A DNA stretch of 64,000 bases from contig NZ_WQHP01000005.1 of the NCBI RefSeq assembly GCF_013035315.1, positions 72,001 to 136,000 of the forward strand. The letters run 5' to 3'. A model generated the notes under the pieces. That model had not been told where the DNA came from and made no database searches. It saw nothing but the letters and a program-made list of their open reading frames with translations. The DNA is from Ruegeria arenilitoris. GTDB taxonomy: Bacteria; Pseudomonadota; Alphaproteobacteria; Rhodobacterales; Rhodobacteraceae. The translations under genes were made by a program, and so were the position numbers. Positions 53,537-62,299 of the stretch are shown here, piece after piece (within the stretch, counting starts at the first letter, position 1; each line of letters opens with the position of its first letter).

Positions 53537-54823
53537 TTAGTCGCGTGCGGCCAGAACCTCTTCCAGCGTGCGCATTCCGGTGCGCGGAGCCTGAACCAGA
53601 ACCGACATGTTGCCCGGCTTGTGCTCGTTGCGCAGCATTTTCATGTGCGCCTCAGGCAAGTCGGCCCAGGTGAAGACTTCGGACATGCAGGGGTCCAGAC
53701 GGCGTTCGACCATCAGCTGGTTCGCTGCCGACGCCTGTTTCAGATGCGCAAAGTGCGAACCCTGCAGGCGCTTCTGGTGCATCCACATGTAACGTACGTC
53801 GAAGGTACAGTTGAAACCGGTGGTGCCGGCGCAGATTACGACCATACCGCCTTTTTTACAGACCAGCGACGAGACCGGGAATGTGGTTTCGCCCGGGTGT
53901 TCGAAGACCATGTCAACGTTCACACCTTTGCCGGTGATGTCCCAGATCGCCTTACCGAACTTGCGCGCCTCTTTCAGCCAGGCTGCATATTCAGGGGTGT
54001 TGACCGTAGGCAGCTGGCCCCAGCAGTTAAAGTCCTTGCGGTTGATTACGCCTTTGGCGCCCAGCCCCATGACGAAGTCGCGCTTGCTTTCGTCTGAGAT
54101 CACACCGATCGCATTTGCACCAGCAGTGTTGATCAACTGGATCGCATAAGAACCCAGACCACCCGACGCGCCCCAGACCAGAACGTTCTGACCAGGTTTG
54201 AGGTCATGCGGTTCATGGCCGAACAGCATACGGTAAGCGGTTGCCAGTGTCAGCGTGTAGCAGGCGCTTTCTTCCCAAGTCAGGTGCTTGGGACGCGGCA
54301 TCAACTGCTGAGCCTGTACGTTGGTGAACTGTGCGAACGAACCGTCTGGCGTCTCATAGCCCCAGATCCGCTGGCTGGGCGAGTACATCGGGTCGCCGCC
54401 GTTGCAGTGCTCATCATCGCCGTCGTCCTGGTTGCAGTGGATCACGACCTCGTCGCCGACTTTCCAGCGCTTTACCTTGTCGCCGACAGCCCAAACGATG
54501 CCGGATGCATCCGAACCGGCAATGTGGAAAGGCTGACCATGGCCGTCGAACGGGCTGATCGGCTTGCCCAGAGAAGCCCAGACACCGTTGTAGTTGACGC
54601 CGGCTGCCATCACCAGAACCAGCACTTCGTGGCTGTCCAGCTTTGGGACATCGACCACTTCCAGCTGCATCGCCGTATCCGGTTCGCCATGGCGTTCTTT
54701 GCGGATGGCCCATGCATACATTTGTTTGGGGACAAACCCCATCGGAGGGATTTCACCCATCTCATAGAGGTCTTTTTCCGGTGCCTCGTACGACGCGATG
54801 CCGCTGTCGGTGTCCAGAGCCAT
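53537..54823 (-). CDS. ccrA: crotonyl-CoA carboxylase/reductase
   Basis: 428 residues, the size of Ccr in Rhodobacteraceae. Zinc-free medium-chain dehydrogenase fold: GroES-like N-terminal part, HIAGSDASGIVWAVGDKVKRW near 102-122, and NADPH loop VWGASGGLGSYAIQL near 212-226. The CO2-pocket residues cannot be verified by eye, but NPEYAAW/EARKFGKAIWDITGKG and HPGETTFPVS match this family rather than other enoyl reductases. It carboxylates crotonyl-CoA with NADPH to (2S)-ethylmalonyl-CoA, the key step of the ethylmalonyl-CoA pathway. A consensus AAAGGAGG precedes the ATG. ecm lies 1.6 kb away. Confidence 0.96.
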   Translation of the reverse strand: MALDTDSGIASYEAPEKDLYEMGEIPPMGFVPKQMYAWAIRKERHGEPDTAMQLEVVDVPKLDSHEVLVLVMAAGVNYNGVWASLGKPISPFDGHGQPFHIAGSDASGIVWAVGDKVKRWKVGDEVVIHCNQDDGDDEHCNGGDPMYSPSQRIWGYETPDGSFAQFTNVQAQQLMPRPKHLTWEESACYTLTLATAYRMLFGHEPHDLKPGQNVLVWGASGGLGSYAIQLINTAGANAIGVISDESKRDFVMGLGAKGVINRKDFNCWGQLPTVNTPEYAAWLKEARKFGKAIWDITGKGVNVDMVFEHPGETTFPVSSLVCKKGGMVVICAGTTGFNCTFDVRYMWMHQKRLQGSHFAHLKQASAANQLMVERRLDPCMSEVFTWADLPEAHMKMLRNEHKPGNMSVLVQAPRTGMRTLEEVLAARD

Positions 54824-54934
54824 GTTGGCCTCCTTTATCTAATCCTTTGCCGCGATGCAGAATCGCATGCGTTATCCGATGGAATATTGCCCGTAGAGAA
54901 ATAATGCAACCGATTTTGGCGTTGTTTTGAAATT

Positions 54935-56323
54935 TTATGACCCAGCGGGTGCAGAAAAATCTTTTGCGCCCGCAGCATCACCAGCATTTTGCCCCAACGG
55001 AGCAGACGCTGCGTAGTACTCCAGCAGATCAACCCTTTGGCCTGATTGGGATATTTTGCCGTCGAGCCGCTTCAGAATACGGCGATCGACCAATTGATCG
55101 ATCGCGGCTTCGACCGAAGTGCGGTTTTCTTCGTCAGGAATCCCGTTCCGCCGCATCATGTCGACGATCATCTGGACCGCATCGGCTTCGGGCAATTCCG
55201 GGTGTTGTTGCATCAACCAACACGCTGCAGGAACTGGTACCAACGGGATCGCGTCGCGGATTTCCGCCATTAGGGCGCGGGCCAGATCTGTCATCAAGTC
55301 GCGCGGGTGATCGGCCCGAAACGCGCGTAAGGAAACCGGGTGGCCATACCGGACCGAGGCAATCCCGAACCGTTTGTATCGCCCGGTGATACGCCGCCAG
55401 ATCTGTTTGAGTATCCACCCGGCGATTACTCCGATCTTGGCACGAAACCGGCGTTCGTTGCCCAATGAAGCCCGGGTCAGAATCGTATCCTCCAGCACAC
55501 GATCGTAGTTCAGCGCCACGGGTACGAACACAACGTCGCGCCCGTCCGCTGAAGTTCCGTCGATAATGTACTTCAGCAATCCCAGCTTTGGGCGGCCCAA
55601 TGCCCCTGACAGGCTTAGCCCGCCTTCCGGGAACATGGCCTGGGTCACCCCGGCTTCGGTCGCATGGCGCACGTAGCAGGCCAAAACCTGGCGATAGAGA
55701 TCATTGCCCGACTTGCGGCGGATAAAATACGCACCCATTGCGCGGATCAGACGGCTTAGCGGCCATACACGCGCCCACTCGCCCACCGCATAGGACAGCG
55801 CGGAATGCTGCGCCGCCAGGTATGTAACCAAGACATAATCCATGTTGCTGCGGTGGTTCATGACAAACACAACCGTCGCATCAGGGTCGATGTTCTCAAC
55901 AGCTTCTTCGTCCCTGTAGCTGAGCCGAACCTGATAGAACGCGTTGCTCAACAACCGTGTCAGGCGGATTGCAACGCTGAAATAGGCAACAGCCGAGAAG
56001 GACGGAACAATCTCGCGGGCATACCGGCGGGCCTGTTCAAAGGCCACGGCCTCTGGGACACCTGTTTCGCGCGCGTGTTGCTGTAAGGCCTGCCCGACCT
56101 GCGGGTCATAGATCAGGCGTTGAATCATGTCGTGGCGGTGGGCCAATTTGAACGGTTGGATCGGCCGTTTAAGGCGCTGGTTCAAACGCTTTACTGCGCG
56201 CTCCAGACGCCGCCGAAAAAACCAACGTACAGATGGAAACAAAAAATGCGAGGCAAACGTGACCGCGGCGAACACCAGGATCAGCAAAAAAAGCCAAAGC
56301 GGAAGCTCTACAGTCTGCGTCAT
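54935..56323 (-). CDS. PlsB/PlsC-type phospholipid acyltransferase
   Basis: 462 residues from ATG 56323; the frame runs on to 57190, but that part is only the antisense of ecm. A membrane helix (about 9-30) is followed by the acyltransferase core with the catalytic HX4D at H157-D162 (MNHRSNMDY), the AMGAYFIRRKSGN motif, and FPEGGLSLSG near 230. The order and size resemble glycerol-3-phosphate 1-O-acyltransferases, although PlsB proper is longer (about 800), so substrate choice between G3P and lysophosphatidate is open. It lies between ccr and ecm but divergent from ecm. Confidence 0.87.
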   Translation of the reverse strand: MTQTVELPLWLFLLILVFAAVTFASHFLFPSVRWFFRRRLERAVKRLNQRLKRPIQPFKLAHRHDMIQRLIYDPQVGQALQQHARETGVPEAVAFEQARRYAREIVPSFSAVAYFSVAIRLTRLLSNAFYQVRLSYRDEEAVENIDPDATVVFVMNHRSNMDYVLVTYLAAQHSALSYAVGEWARVWPLSRLIRAMGAYFIRRKSGNDLYRQVLACYVRHATEAGVTQAMFPEGGLSLSGALGRPKLGLLKYIIDGTSADGRDVVFVPVALNYDRVLEDTILTRASLGNERRFRAKIGVIAGWILKQIWRRITGRYKRFGIASVRYGHPVSLRAFRADHPRDLMTDLARALMAEIRDAIPLVPVPAACWLMQQHPELPEADAVQMIVDMMRRNGIPDEENRTSVEAAIDQLVDRRILKRLDGKISQSGQRVDLLEYYAASAPLGQNAGDAAGAKDFSAPAGS

Positions 56324-56391
56324 GCGCGCACCCTGCCACCAAACGCTGCGTCCTACAATCTGAAGAACGCGATATGCCGCGACGCAGCGAA

Positions 56392-56420
56392 TTGACATAT
56401 CCCGAAAATTGCGCTTTAGA
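56392..56420 (+). promoter_or_regulatory. sigma70-type promoter of ecm
   Basis: TTGACA (56392-56397, consensus), exactly 17 bases, TTTAGA (56415-56420). Transcription would start near 56427, giving a leader of about 40 bases with AGAGG seven bases before the ATG. It lies in the 144-base gap between the divergent acyltransferase and ecm genes. Confidence 0.6.
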
Positions 56421-56467
56421 AGCCGGTGACGTAATTTTCTTGCCCGCCCGAAACAAGAGGTCCAGCT

Positions 56468-58435
56468 ATGACGCAGACGCAGAAAGATCGCCCCTGGCTC
56501 ATCCGAACCTATGCCGGTCACTCCACCGCCAAAGCGTCGAACGCCCTGTATCGCGGGAACCTTGCAAAGGGCCAGACCGGTCTTTCGGTGGCCTTCGATT
56601 TGCCGACTCAGACCGGGTACGACAGCGACCACACTCTGGCGCGCGGCGAAGTGGGCAAGGTTGGCGTGCCCGTCTGTCATCTGGGGGACATGCGGGTTCT
56701 GTTCGACCAGATTCCGCTGGAACAGATGAACACCTCGATGACGATCAACGCGACGGCACCGTGGCTGCTGGCGCTTTATATTGCTGTGGCCGAGGAACAG
56801 GGCGCGGATGTCTCTAAACTGCAAGGCACAGTTCAGAACGACCTGATCAAGGAATATCTGAGCCGTGGCACCTATGTTTGCCCGCCGAAGCCATCGTTGA
56901 AAATGATCGCGGACGTGGCCGAGTACTGCTATACCAACGTGCCAAAATGGAACCCGATGAACGTGTGTTCCTATCACCTGCAAGAGGCGGGCGCGACGCC
57001 CGAACAGGAACTGGCCTATGCGTTGGCCACCGCCATCGCCGTTCTGGATGAGCTGCGTCCCCGCGTCCCGGCCGAGGATTTCCCTGCCCTGTGTGGACGG
57101 ATTTCGTTCTTTGTGAACGCGGGCATCCGCTTTGTCACCGAAATGTGCAAAATGCGCGCCTTCGTCGATCTTTGGGACGAAATCCTGCAAGAGCGTTACG
57201 GTGTTGAGAACCCGAAATTCCGCCGGTTCCGTTACGGTGTTCAGGTGAACTCGCTGGGCCTGACCGAGCAGCAGCCGGAAAACAATGTCTATCGCATCCT
57301 GATCGAGATGTTGGCCGTGACCCTGTCGAAAAAGGCGCGCGCACGGGCGGTGCAGCTGCCTGCGTGGAACGAAGCACTGGGTCTACCCCGCCCGTGGGAC
57401 CAACAGTGGTCGATGCGTATGCAACAAATCCTGGCTTATGAAACCGACCTGCTGGAATACGGCGACCTGTTCGACGGCAACCCCGCTGTGGATGCCAAGG
57501 TCGAAGAACTGAAAGAGGGTGCGCGGGCGGAACTGGCGAACCTGGATTCGATGGGTGGCGCAGTTGCCTCGATCGAGTACATGAAGTCACGTCTCGTGGA
57601 TTCGAACGCTGAACGACTGAACCGGATCGAACGCAATGAAACCGTTGTGGTTGGCGTGAACAAATGGATCGAGGGCGAACCCTCGCCCCTGCAGACCGAA
57701 GATGGTGGTATCATGGTCGTCGATCCGGCCGTTGAACAGGAACAGATCGCGCGCCTGAACGAATGGCGTCAGGAACGGGATGAGGCTGCAGTCACAGCAG
57801 CACTTGCCGCGCTACGCGAGGCAGCACAAAGCGGGACCAACGTCATGGAGCCGTCGATTGCGGCCGCCAAAGCGGGTGTGACCACGGGTGAATGGGCCGA
57901 GGAAATGCGCAAAGTCTACGGCACCTATCGTGGGCCGACCGGCGTGTCCGGCTCGGTCTCGAACAAAACCGAGGGGCTGGAAAACCTGCGCGCAGCCGTG
58001 GACGCGGTCAGCGACAAGCTGGGGCGCCGCTTGAAATTTCTGGTCGGTAAGCCGGGGCTGGATGGGCATTCGAACGGCGCAGAACAGATCGCCTTCCGCG
58101 CGCGCGATTGCGGCATGGATATCAGCTACGAGGGCATTCGCCTGACGCCAGAAGAAATCGTGACGGCTGCAGCGGAAGACGACGCGCACGTGATCGGCTT
58201 GTCGATCCTGTCCGGAAGCCACATCCCGCTGGTGCAGGACGTCATGAACCGGCTACGCGAAGCAGGACTAGAGCATATCCCAGTGGTTGTCGGCGGGATT
58301 ATCCCTGATGACGACGCGGCAAAGCTAAAGGCCATGGGTGTGGCAAAAATCTACACACCCAAGAACTTTGAGCTGAACGCGATCATGGGGGACATTGTCA
58401 CTTTGGTCGACCCCCAGAACATGGCTGCAGAGTAA
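56468..58435 (+). CDS. ecm: (2R)-ethylmalonyl-CoA mutase
   Basis: 655 residues. The substrate TIM-barrel (1 to about 515) starts RPWLIRTYAGHSTAKASNAL and has GLSVAFDLPTQTGYDSDH near 38-55, the pattern that separates Ecm/MeaA from methylmalonyl-CoA mutase. The C-terminal B12 domain has the base-off motif GKPGLDGHSNGAEQIA near 525-540 and GLSILSGSHIPLV. It rearranges ethylmalonyl-CoA to methylsuccinyl-CoA with adenosylcobalamin, downstream of Ccr. Together they mark the ethylmalonyl-CoA route for C2 assimilation; the window also encodes CobU for cofactor supply. Confidence 0.96.
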   Translation: MTQTQKDRPWLIRTYAGHSTAKASNALYRGNLAKGQTGLSVAFDLPTQTGYDSDHTLARGEVGKVGVPVCHLGDMRVLFDQIPLEQMNTSMTINATAPWLLALYIAVAEEQGADVSKLQGTVQNDLIKEYLSRGTYVCPPKPSLKMIADVAEYCYTNVPKWNPMNVCSYHLQEAGATPEQELAYALATAIAVLDELRPRVPAEDFPALCGRISFFVNAGIRFVTEMCKMRAFVDLWDEILQERYGVENPKFRRFRYGVQVNSLGLTEQQPENNVYRILIEMLAVTLSKKARARAVQLPAWNEALGLPRPWDQQWSMRMQQILAYETDLLEYGDLFDGNPAVDAKVEELKEGARAELANLDSMGGAVASIEYMKSRLVDSNAERLNRIERNETVVVGVNKWIEGEPSPLQTEDGGIMVVDPAVEQEQIARLNEWRQERDEAAVTAALAALREAAQSGTNVMEPSIAAAKAGVTTGEWAEEMRKVYGTYRGPTGVSGSVSNKTEGLENLRAAVDAVSDKLGRRLKFLVGKPGLDGHSNGAEQIAFRARDCGMDISYEGIRLTPEEIVTAAAEDDAHVIGLSILSGSHIPLVQDVMNRLREAGLEHIPVVVGGIIPDDDAAKLKAMGVAKIYTPKNFELNAIMGDIVTLVDPQNMAAE

Positions 58436-58464
58436 CCAGCCGGCATAACTTATTCACGCTGCTT

Positions 58465-58488
58465 CTATCCTCTCTTTTAAGGGGATAG
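58465..58488 (+). terminator. AT-rich hairpin after ecm
   Basis: CTATCCTCT (58465-58473) and AGGGGATAG (58480-58488) pair over 9 bp with one G-U; AATCCCTTTCTTTGG follows. It can alternatively pair AAGGG with CCCTT further on. Probably ends the ecm message, though it could also lie in the leader of the H-NS-like gene. Confidence 0.5.
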
Positions 58489-58561
58489 ATAATCCCTTTC
58501 TTTGGAATTACGGTGGGCCATCGCGAACACCGCCAATCAAAATTTTCTGGGGAGAGGAATT

Positions 58562-58879
58562 GTGGCTGTAAATCTGGATAAATTGTCGCGCAAGGAATTG
58601 CTGGAATTACGTGACCAAGTTGAAAAGGCCTTGATAGACGCCGAAAAACGCGAGCGAAAAGAAGCTCTGGAAGCGGCGGAAAAAGCAGCTGCCGAATTTG
58701 GCTTTTCATTATGTGATTTAGCTCAGGATGCAGCACCATCCGGCAAATCATCAAAAACAAAAGCGAAATACAGAAATCCTGAAGACCCAAATCAGACATG
58801 GTCCGGACGCGGGCGGAAACCCCAATGGATTCATGACGCGTTGCAAGCTGGCGCCGATATCTCTGAACTAGAAATCTGA
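58562..58879 (+). CDS. H-NS/HvrA-family nucleoid-associated regulator
   Basis: 105 residues from GTG 58562, with GAGAGG about six bases upstream. The N-terminal half is a coiled-coil oligomerisation helix (LSRKELLELRDQVEKALIDA, about 7-26). The C-terminal DNA-binding part has KYRNPEDPNQTWSGRGRKP near 72-90, the H-NS/HvrA core in which TWSGRGRKP is the minor-groove loop, then WIHDALQAG. In Rhodobacter HvrA tunes photosynthesis and nitrogen genes. The gene and its surroundings are visibly more AT-rich than the neighbours. Confidence 0.93.
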   Translation: MAVNLDKLSRKELLELRDQVEKALIDAEKRERKEALEAAEKAAAEFGFSLCDLAQDAAPSGKSSKTKAKYRNPEDPNQTWSGRGRKPQWIHDALQAGADISELEI

Positions 58880-58902
58880 AACCCAATTGGAACTGATCCC
58901 AA

Positions 58903-59613
58903 ATGACAATTCATATTGGTGCCGAAAAAGGCGATATTGCTGAAACCGTTCTATTACCCGGTGACCCTTATCGGGCAAAATGGGCGGCCGAAACGTTTCT
59001 GGACGACGTAGAACAAGTCAACGAAGTGCGCGGCATGCTTGGCTTTACAGGCAACTGGAAAGGCAATCCTGTCACAATTCAGGGCAGCGGCATGGGAATG
59101 CCATCTTTGTCGATTTACGTGAACGAATTGATCCGAGACTTTGGCGCCAAAACTCTGATCCGCATCGGATCCTGTGGCGGTATGCAAGACAGCGTGAACG
59201 TTCGGGACGTTATTCTGGCAATGACATCCACCACGCTCAGCACACCTTCGCGTGGGATTATGAAAGAGCTGAATTTTGCCCCCTGCGCCGATTGGGGACT
59301 GTTGCAAGCAGCCGCTCAGGCCGCCGCAGCCAAAGGCACGCCAACCCATGTCGGCGGGATTTATTCGTCGGATGTTTTCTACGATGAACGTCCCGACCTG
59401 AACGAACAAATGGTTCGCCACGGCATTCTCGGGGTCGAGATGGAAGCAGCCGAACTGTATATCCTAGCCGCGCGCCACAAGTGCCGAGCATTGGCTGTTT
59501 TGACCGTCTCTGATCACTTGCTGACGGGAGAGGCTTTGCCGTCGTCGGAACGTGAGCGGAGCTTTGGGGATATGGTCGAAATTGCGCTGCAAGCGGCGTT
59601 TCCAAACGCCTGA
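58903..59613 (+). CDS. deoD: purine-nucleoside phosphorylase, DeoD type
   Basis: 236 residues, the hexameric PNP size. [22 protein letters not shown] near 4-25 (phosphate-site Gly and Arg), the phosphate Arg region [11 protein letters not shown] near 86-96, [12 protein letters not shown] (nucleoside Glu/Met) and [12 protein letters not shown] near 202-213 with the catalytic Asp. It splits purine (deoxy)nucleosides with phosphate to base and (deoxy)ribose-1-phosphate. It could act on nucleosides brought in by the BMP importer. It starts 23 bases after the H-NS-like gene. Confidence 0.95.
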   Translation: MTIHIGAEKGDIAETVLLPGDPYRAKWAAETFLDDVEQVNEVRGMLGFTGNWKGNPVTIQGSGMGMPSLSIYVNELIRDFGAKTLIRIGSCGGMQDSVNVRDVILAMTSTTLSTPSRGIMKELNFAPCADWGLLQAAAQAAAAKGTPTHVGGIYSSDVFYDERPDLNEQMVRHGILGVEMEAAELYILAARHKCRALAVLTVSDHLLTGEALPSSERERSFGDMVEIALQAAFPNA

Positions 59614-59652
59614 CGCCACCTAAAATGGGCTGTATTCAGCCCTGTTAGCCAT

Positions 59653-59841
59653 CTATTTCCCTTTCCGACATTCGGTTGGCGCGTTGTCACCTTGTTGCTG
59701 CGCGCCACAGAATGCGCAAATCCAGACACCTTCTTTGCGATGCTGCCGCCAGCGGCAATCTCGGGTCAAAGAGGATGTCCGCGAGCGCCAGAGAAAATAG
59801 GCGAAAACACCGCCGGCCAGAACAAGAAGCAAAATGGGCAT
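59653..59841 (-). CDS. small membrane protein with CxxC-type zinc-ribbon end
   Basis: 62 residues. An N-terminal membrane helix (PILLLVLAGGVFAYFLWRS, 2-20) is followed by a short cytosolic part with four cysteines: one in RDCRWRQHR, two in WICAFCGAQQ and one in PTECRKG. The C-x(n)-CxxC-x(n)-C spacing suggests a small metal-binding ribbon. The pattern of fixed W and C residues in so short a frame argues for a real gene. The function is unknown. It converges on deoD. Confidence 0.7.
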   Translation of the reverse strand: MPILLLVLAGGVFAYFLWRSRTSSLTRDCRWRQHRKEGVWICAFCGAQQQGDNAPTECRKGK

Positions 59842-59889
59842 GCTTCTGCATGGCCCATTTTGTACGTCGACTGCAAGTCTGGCGTCAGT

Positions 59890-60036
59890 CTAGGCGGCGT
59901 TTGCATATTCGAACAGAGCCGGTTCACGCTGCTCTTCTGCTACAGCAGGTTCGGGCGCGTAATACGCCCATGCCTCGTTCAACAGTTCCAGAGCTTCCGC
60001 GGGGCTTGTCTTGGTTTTATGTTCTTGATCTTTCAT
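59890..60036 (-). CDS. 48-residue acidic protein downstream of sdhB
   Basis: From ATG 60036 (MKDQEHKTKTSPAEALEL), 48 residues; the longer frame to 60159 adds cysteine/arginine-rich residues with no coding look. A single amphipathic helix SPAEALELLNEAWAYYAPEP (about 11-30) is followed by an acidic tail ending FEYANAA. No membrane segment and no family I recognise. It is on the sdhB strand, 137 bases downstream. Confidence 0.55.
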   Translation of the reverse strand: MKDQEHKTKTSPAEALELLNEAWAYYAPEPAVAEEQREPALFEYANAA

Positions 60037-60173
60037 CGGAGCGATCCCGTTTTCGGTAACATCACTCCTCCCTGACCGTAGGATAGTGCTGATCAGGGGC
60101 GGTCGCATTGCACAACTTTGCAATGTCGGCATGCGCTCACCGCAAAGCAGCAAGCGCATGATTTTAAATCACT

Positions 60174-60953
60174 TTAAACTGCGCGATCGACCATCATCTT
60201 TTTGATCTCGGCAATCGCTTTGGCCGGGTTCAAACCCTTCGGGCAGGTCTTGGCGCAGTTCATGATCGTATGGCAGCGATACAGTTTGAACGGATCTTCC
60301 AACTCATCCAAACGCTCGCCTGTCGCTTCATCCCGGCTGTCGATGATCCAGCGATAAGCATGCAGCAATGCGGCGGGGCCAAGGTAACGGTCGCCGTTCC
60401 ACCAATAGCTTGGGCACGAGGTCGAGCAGCTGGCGCACATCACGCATTCGTACAGACCATCAAGCTTTTTGCGATCTTCGATGGATTGCTTCCACTCTTT
60501 CGCGGGGCGGTTCGTTTTGGTTTCCAGCCAAGGCATGATGCTTGCATGCTGTGCGTAGAAATGAGTCAAATCGGGAATCAGATCCTTAACCACCGGCATG
60601 TGCGGCAGCGGATAGACTTTCACGTCACCCTTGATCTCATCCATGCCATAGATACAGGCCAAGGTGTTGATCCCGTCGATATTCATCGCACAGGATCCGC
60701 AAATCCCCTCGCGACAGGAACGCCGGAACGTCAGCGTCGGGTCGATCTCATTCTTGATCTTGATCAGCGCGTCCAGAACCATCGGACCGCAGGCGTCCAT
60801 ATCGACGAAGTAGGTGTCAACGCGAGGGTTTTGGCCATCATCCGGGTTCCAGCGGTAGATCTGAAACTTACGAACGTTGGTCGCGCCTTCAGGCTTGGGC
60901 CAGGTTTTTCCGGTCGTGATCCGGGAGTTCTTTGGCAGGGTGAGTTGTACCAT
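60174..60953 (-). CDS. sdhB: succinate dehydrogenase iron-sulfur subunit
   Basis: 259 residues with all three cluster motifs: the 2Fe-2S ligands in [16 protein letters not shown] near 78-93 plus a later Cys, the 4Fe-4S motif [16 protein letters not shown] near 166-181, and the 3Fe-4S motif [17 protein letters not shown] near 224-240. It passes electrons from FAD in SdhA to quinone. Unusually, a plus-strand glycosyltransferase gene separates it from sdhA, so sdhB must rely on a promoter of its own in 60954-61123 or on read-through across an antisense gene. Confidence 0.97.
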   Translation of the reverse strand: MVQLTLPKNSRITTGKTWPKPEGATNVRKFQIYRWNPDDGQNPRVDTYFVDMDACGPMVLDALIKIKNEIDPTLTFRRSCREGICGSCAMNIDGINTLACIYGMDEIKGDVKVYPLPHMPVVKDLIPDLTHFYAQHASIMPWLETKTNRPAKEWKQSIEDRKKLDGLYECVMCASCSTSCPSYWWNGDRYLGPAALLHAYRWIIDSRDEATGERLDELEDPFKLYRCHTIMNCAKTCPKGLNPAKAIAEIKKMMVDRAV

Positions 60954-61123
60954 TTCCGACCTCGCTAAAATCCCGCTAATAGATATACTCCGCAGCGCAG
61001 AAAGCCAACCGTTTTACCTTGAAAACAGGCAAGAAAATTGGGCAAAATCGCGATTGCACCCAATCTCGAGCAACGCTTCTGCATACTCAATGCAGCGCAA
61101 AATACCTGGTCACAGGACAATAG

Positions 61124-62185
61124 ATGCCGACAAAAGTAGTCAATATTTCTTTTAGCAATCAAAACCCCTATCAGCGCATGATGTATTCTGCCTGCAGACC
61201 GGAATATGAGCTTGTCCCAGCGCGGAACGAGGACATTCTGCGCTTTGCTGAACCCGAATTTCAGGCCGAACACAAGATCGCGCATCTGCACTGGGATGAC
61301 CGCCTTTTTAGGGCCTCGCGCAAAAGGGGTGAGAGTCAGCACACGGTTTTTCTAAACGGGCGCGACAGCTTGATCCGCTTCAAAGATGCCGGCGGACGCA
61401 TCATCTGGACCATTCACAACCGGCACGCCCACGCAAAAGGGGCGCAAAGCGACAATTTTGGCGACTATCGTCTGCAACTGGCCGAACTTGCCGACCTGAT
61501 TCATGTGCATACGCCAAATGCCGAGCAACATATGATCGAAGAATATGGTGTTGATCCAGACAAAATTCGACTGATCCCCCACCCTAGTTATTTGGGTGTT
61601 TACGAACCGTCAGACCGGACGTTGAACCGACGTATGGCACCGCGCGATGTGACACGTTTCCTGACATTTGGTGCGATGCGGGGAAACCGTGAGATCGACC
61701 GCGTCGAACACGCAACCAAAAAACTGACAACCCGCGGCTACGCCTTTCATTTCTCGGTCGTCGGCCGTGTGTTTTCTGGAGGTCGACGCATTGCACGACG
61801 CATGCAAGCAAACCCCAATGTTTCGGTTGTTCCGGAACGTATCATGGATAGCGATATTCCCCAGGTCTTCTCAACGGCTCACGTTTACGTGCTGCCGTCG
61901 ACCACCACATTCACTTCGGGAACTGCGATGCTGGCTCAGGCTTTTGGTCTTCCTATCATCGCGCCCGACATTGAATCCCACCGCCAAACAACGCCAGAAG
62001 CCTGCCACGACCTGTTGTATTCAACGGAAAATCCGCGAGCTCTCATTCGTATGATGCAGCATGTGATGAAACTGCCGGATGAGGAGTTGGCCAAAAAACG
62101 TAAAGCCTGTTTCGACTTCGCGATTGAGCGCGAACCGGCCCATCTGTCGAAAGAACTGAAAAGCGCTTTGTCCGAGTTTCTCTGA
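61124..62185 (+). CDS. glycosyltransferase (GT-B fold, GT4-like)
   Basis: 353 residues. The N-terminal half has KIAHLHWDDRLF near 51-62 and GGRIIWTIHNRHAH near 90-103, a pattern seen in GT-B enzymes acting on sugars of surface polymers (GumK/AceA-like beta-glycosyltransferases). The donor half has FLTFGAMRGNREIDRVEHAT, FHFSVVGRVFSGG and the TFTSGTAMLAQAFGLPIIAPD loop near 265-285, in the place of the EX7E donor motif. There is no signal peptide. Sugar and acceptor are unknown. It is inserted, in reverse orientation, between sdhB and sdhA, suggesting a later arrival. Confidence 0.8.
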   Translation: MPTKVVNISFSNQNPYQRMMYSACRPEYELVPARNEDILRFAEPEFQAEHKIAHLHWDDRLFRASRKRGESQHTVFLNGRDSLIRFKDAGGRIIWTIHNRHAHAKGAQSDNFGDYRLQLAELADLIHVHTPNAEQHMIEEYGVDPDKIRLIPHPSYLGVYEPSDRTLNRRMAPRDVTRFLTFGAMRGNREIDRVEHATKKLTTRGYAFHFSVVGRVFSGGRRIARRMQANPNVSVVPERIMDSDIPQVFSTAHVYVLPSTTTFTSGTAMLAQAFGLPIIAPDIESHRQTTPEACHDLLYSTENPRALIRMMQHVMKLPDEELAKKRKACFDFAIEREPAHLSKELKSALSEFL

Positions 62186-62220
62186 ACACGGCGCTGCCTT
62201 TCACCCTGAAATGCTCGGCA

Positions 62221-62235
62221 CTGATCAGTGATCAG
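62221..62235. repeat. 15-base near-perfect palindrome CTGATCA-G-TGATCAG
   Basis: Two 7-base arms around a single G, in the 114-base gap between the glycosyltransferase stop and the sdhA stop. It could be an operator, a terminator part, or a trace of the insertion that placed the glycosyltransferase here. Confidence 0.4.
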
Positions 62236-62258
62236 CGCGACCTGTCAGAAATTGCAGT

Positions 62259-62283
62259 CGCACCACCCGGTCGGGGTGGTGCG
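62259..62283. terminator. bidirectional hairpin between glycosyltransferase and sdhA
   Basis: CGCACCACCC (62259-62268) and GGGTGGTGCG (62274-62283) form a perfect 10-bp stem with loop GGTCG. It lies between two convergent stops and can act in both directions; no T-run on either side. Confidence 0.65.
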
Positions 62284-62299
62284 TTCCAAATGGACCAGG

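Noticed and set aside
56324-57190. N-terminal extension of the acyltransferase frame to 751 residues
   Set aside because: The extra 289 residues are the antisense of ecm and have no domain; ATG 56323 begins a membrane helix as expected for the family.
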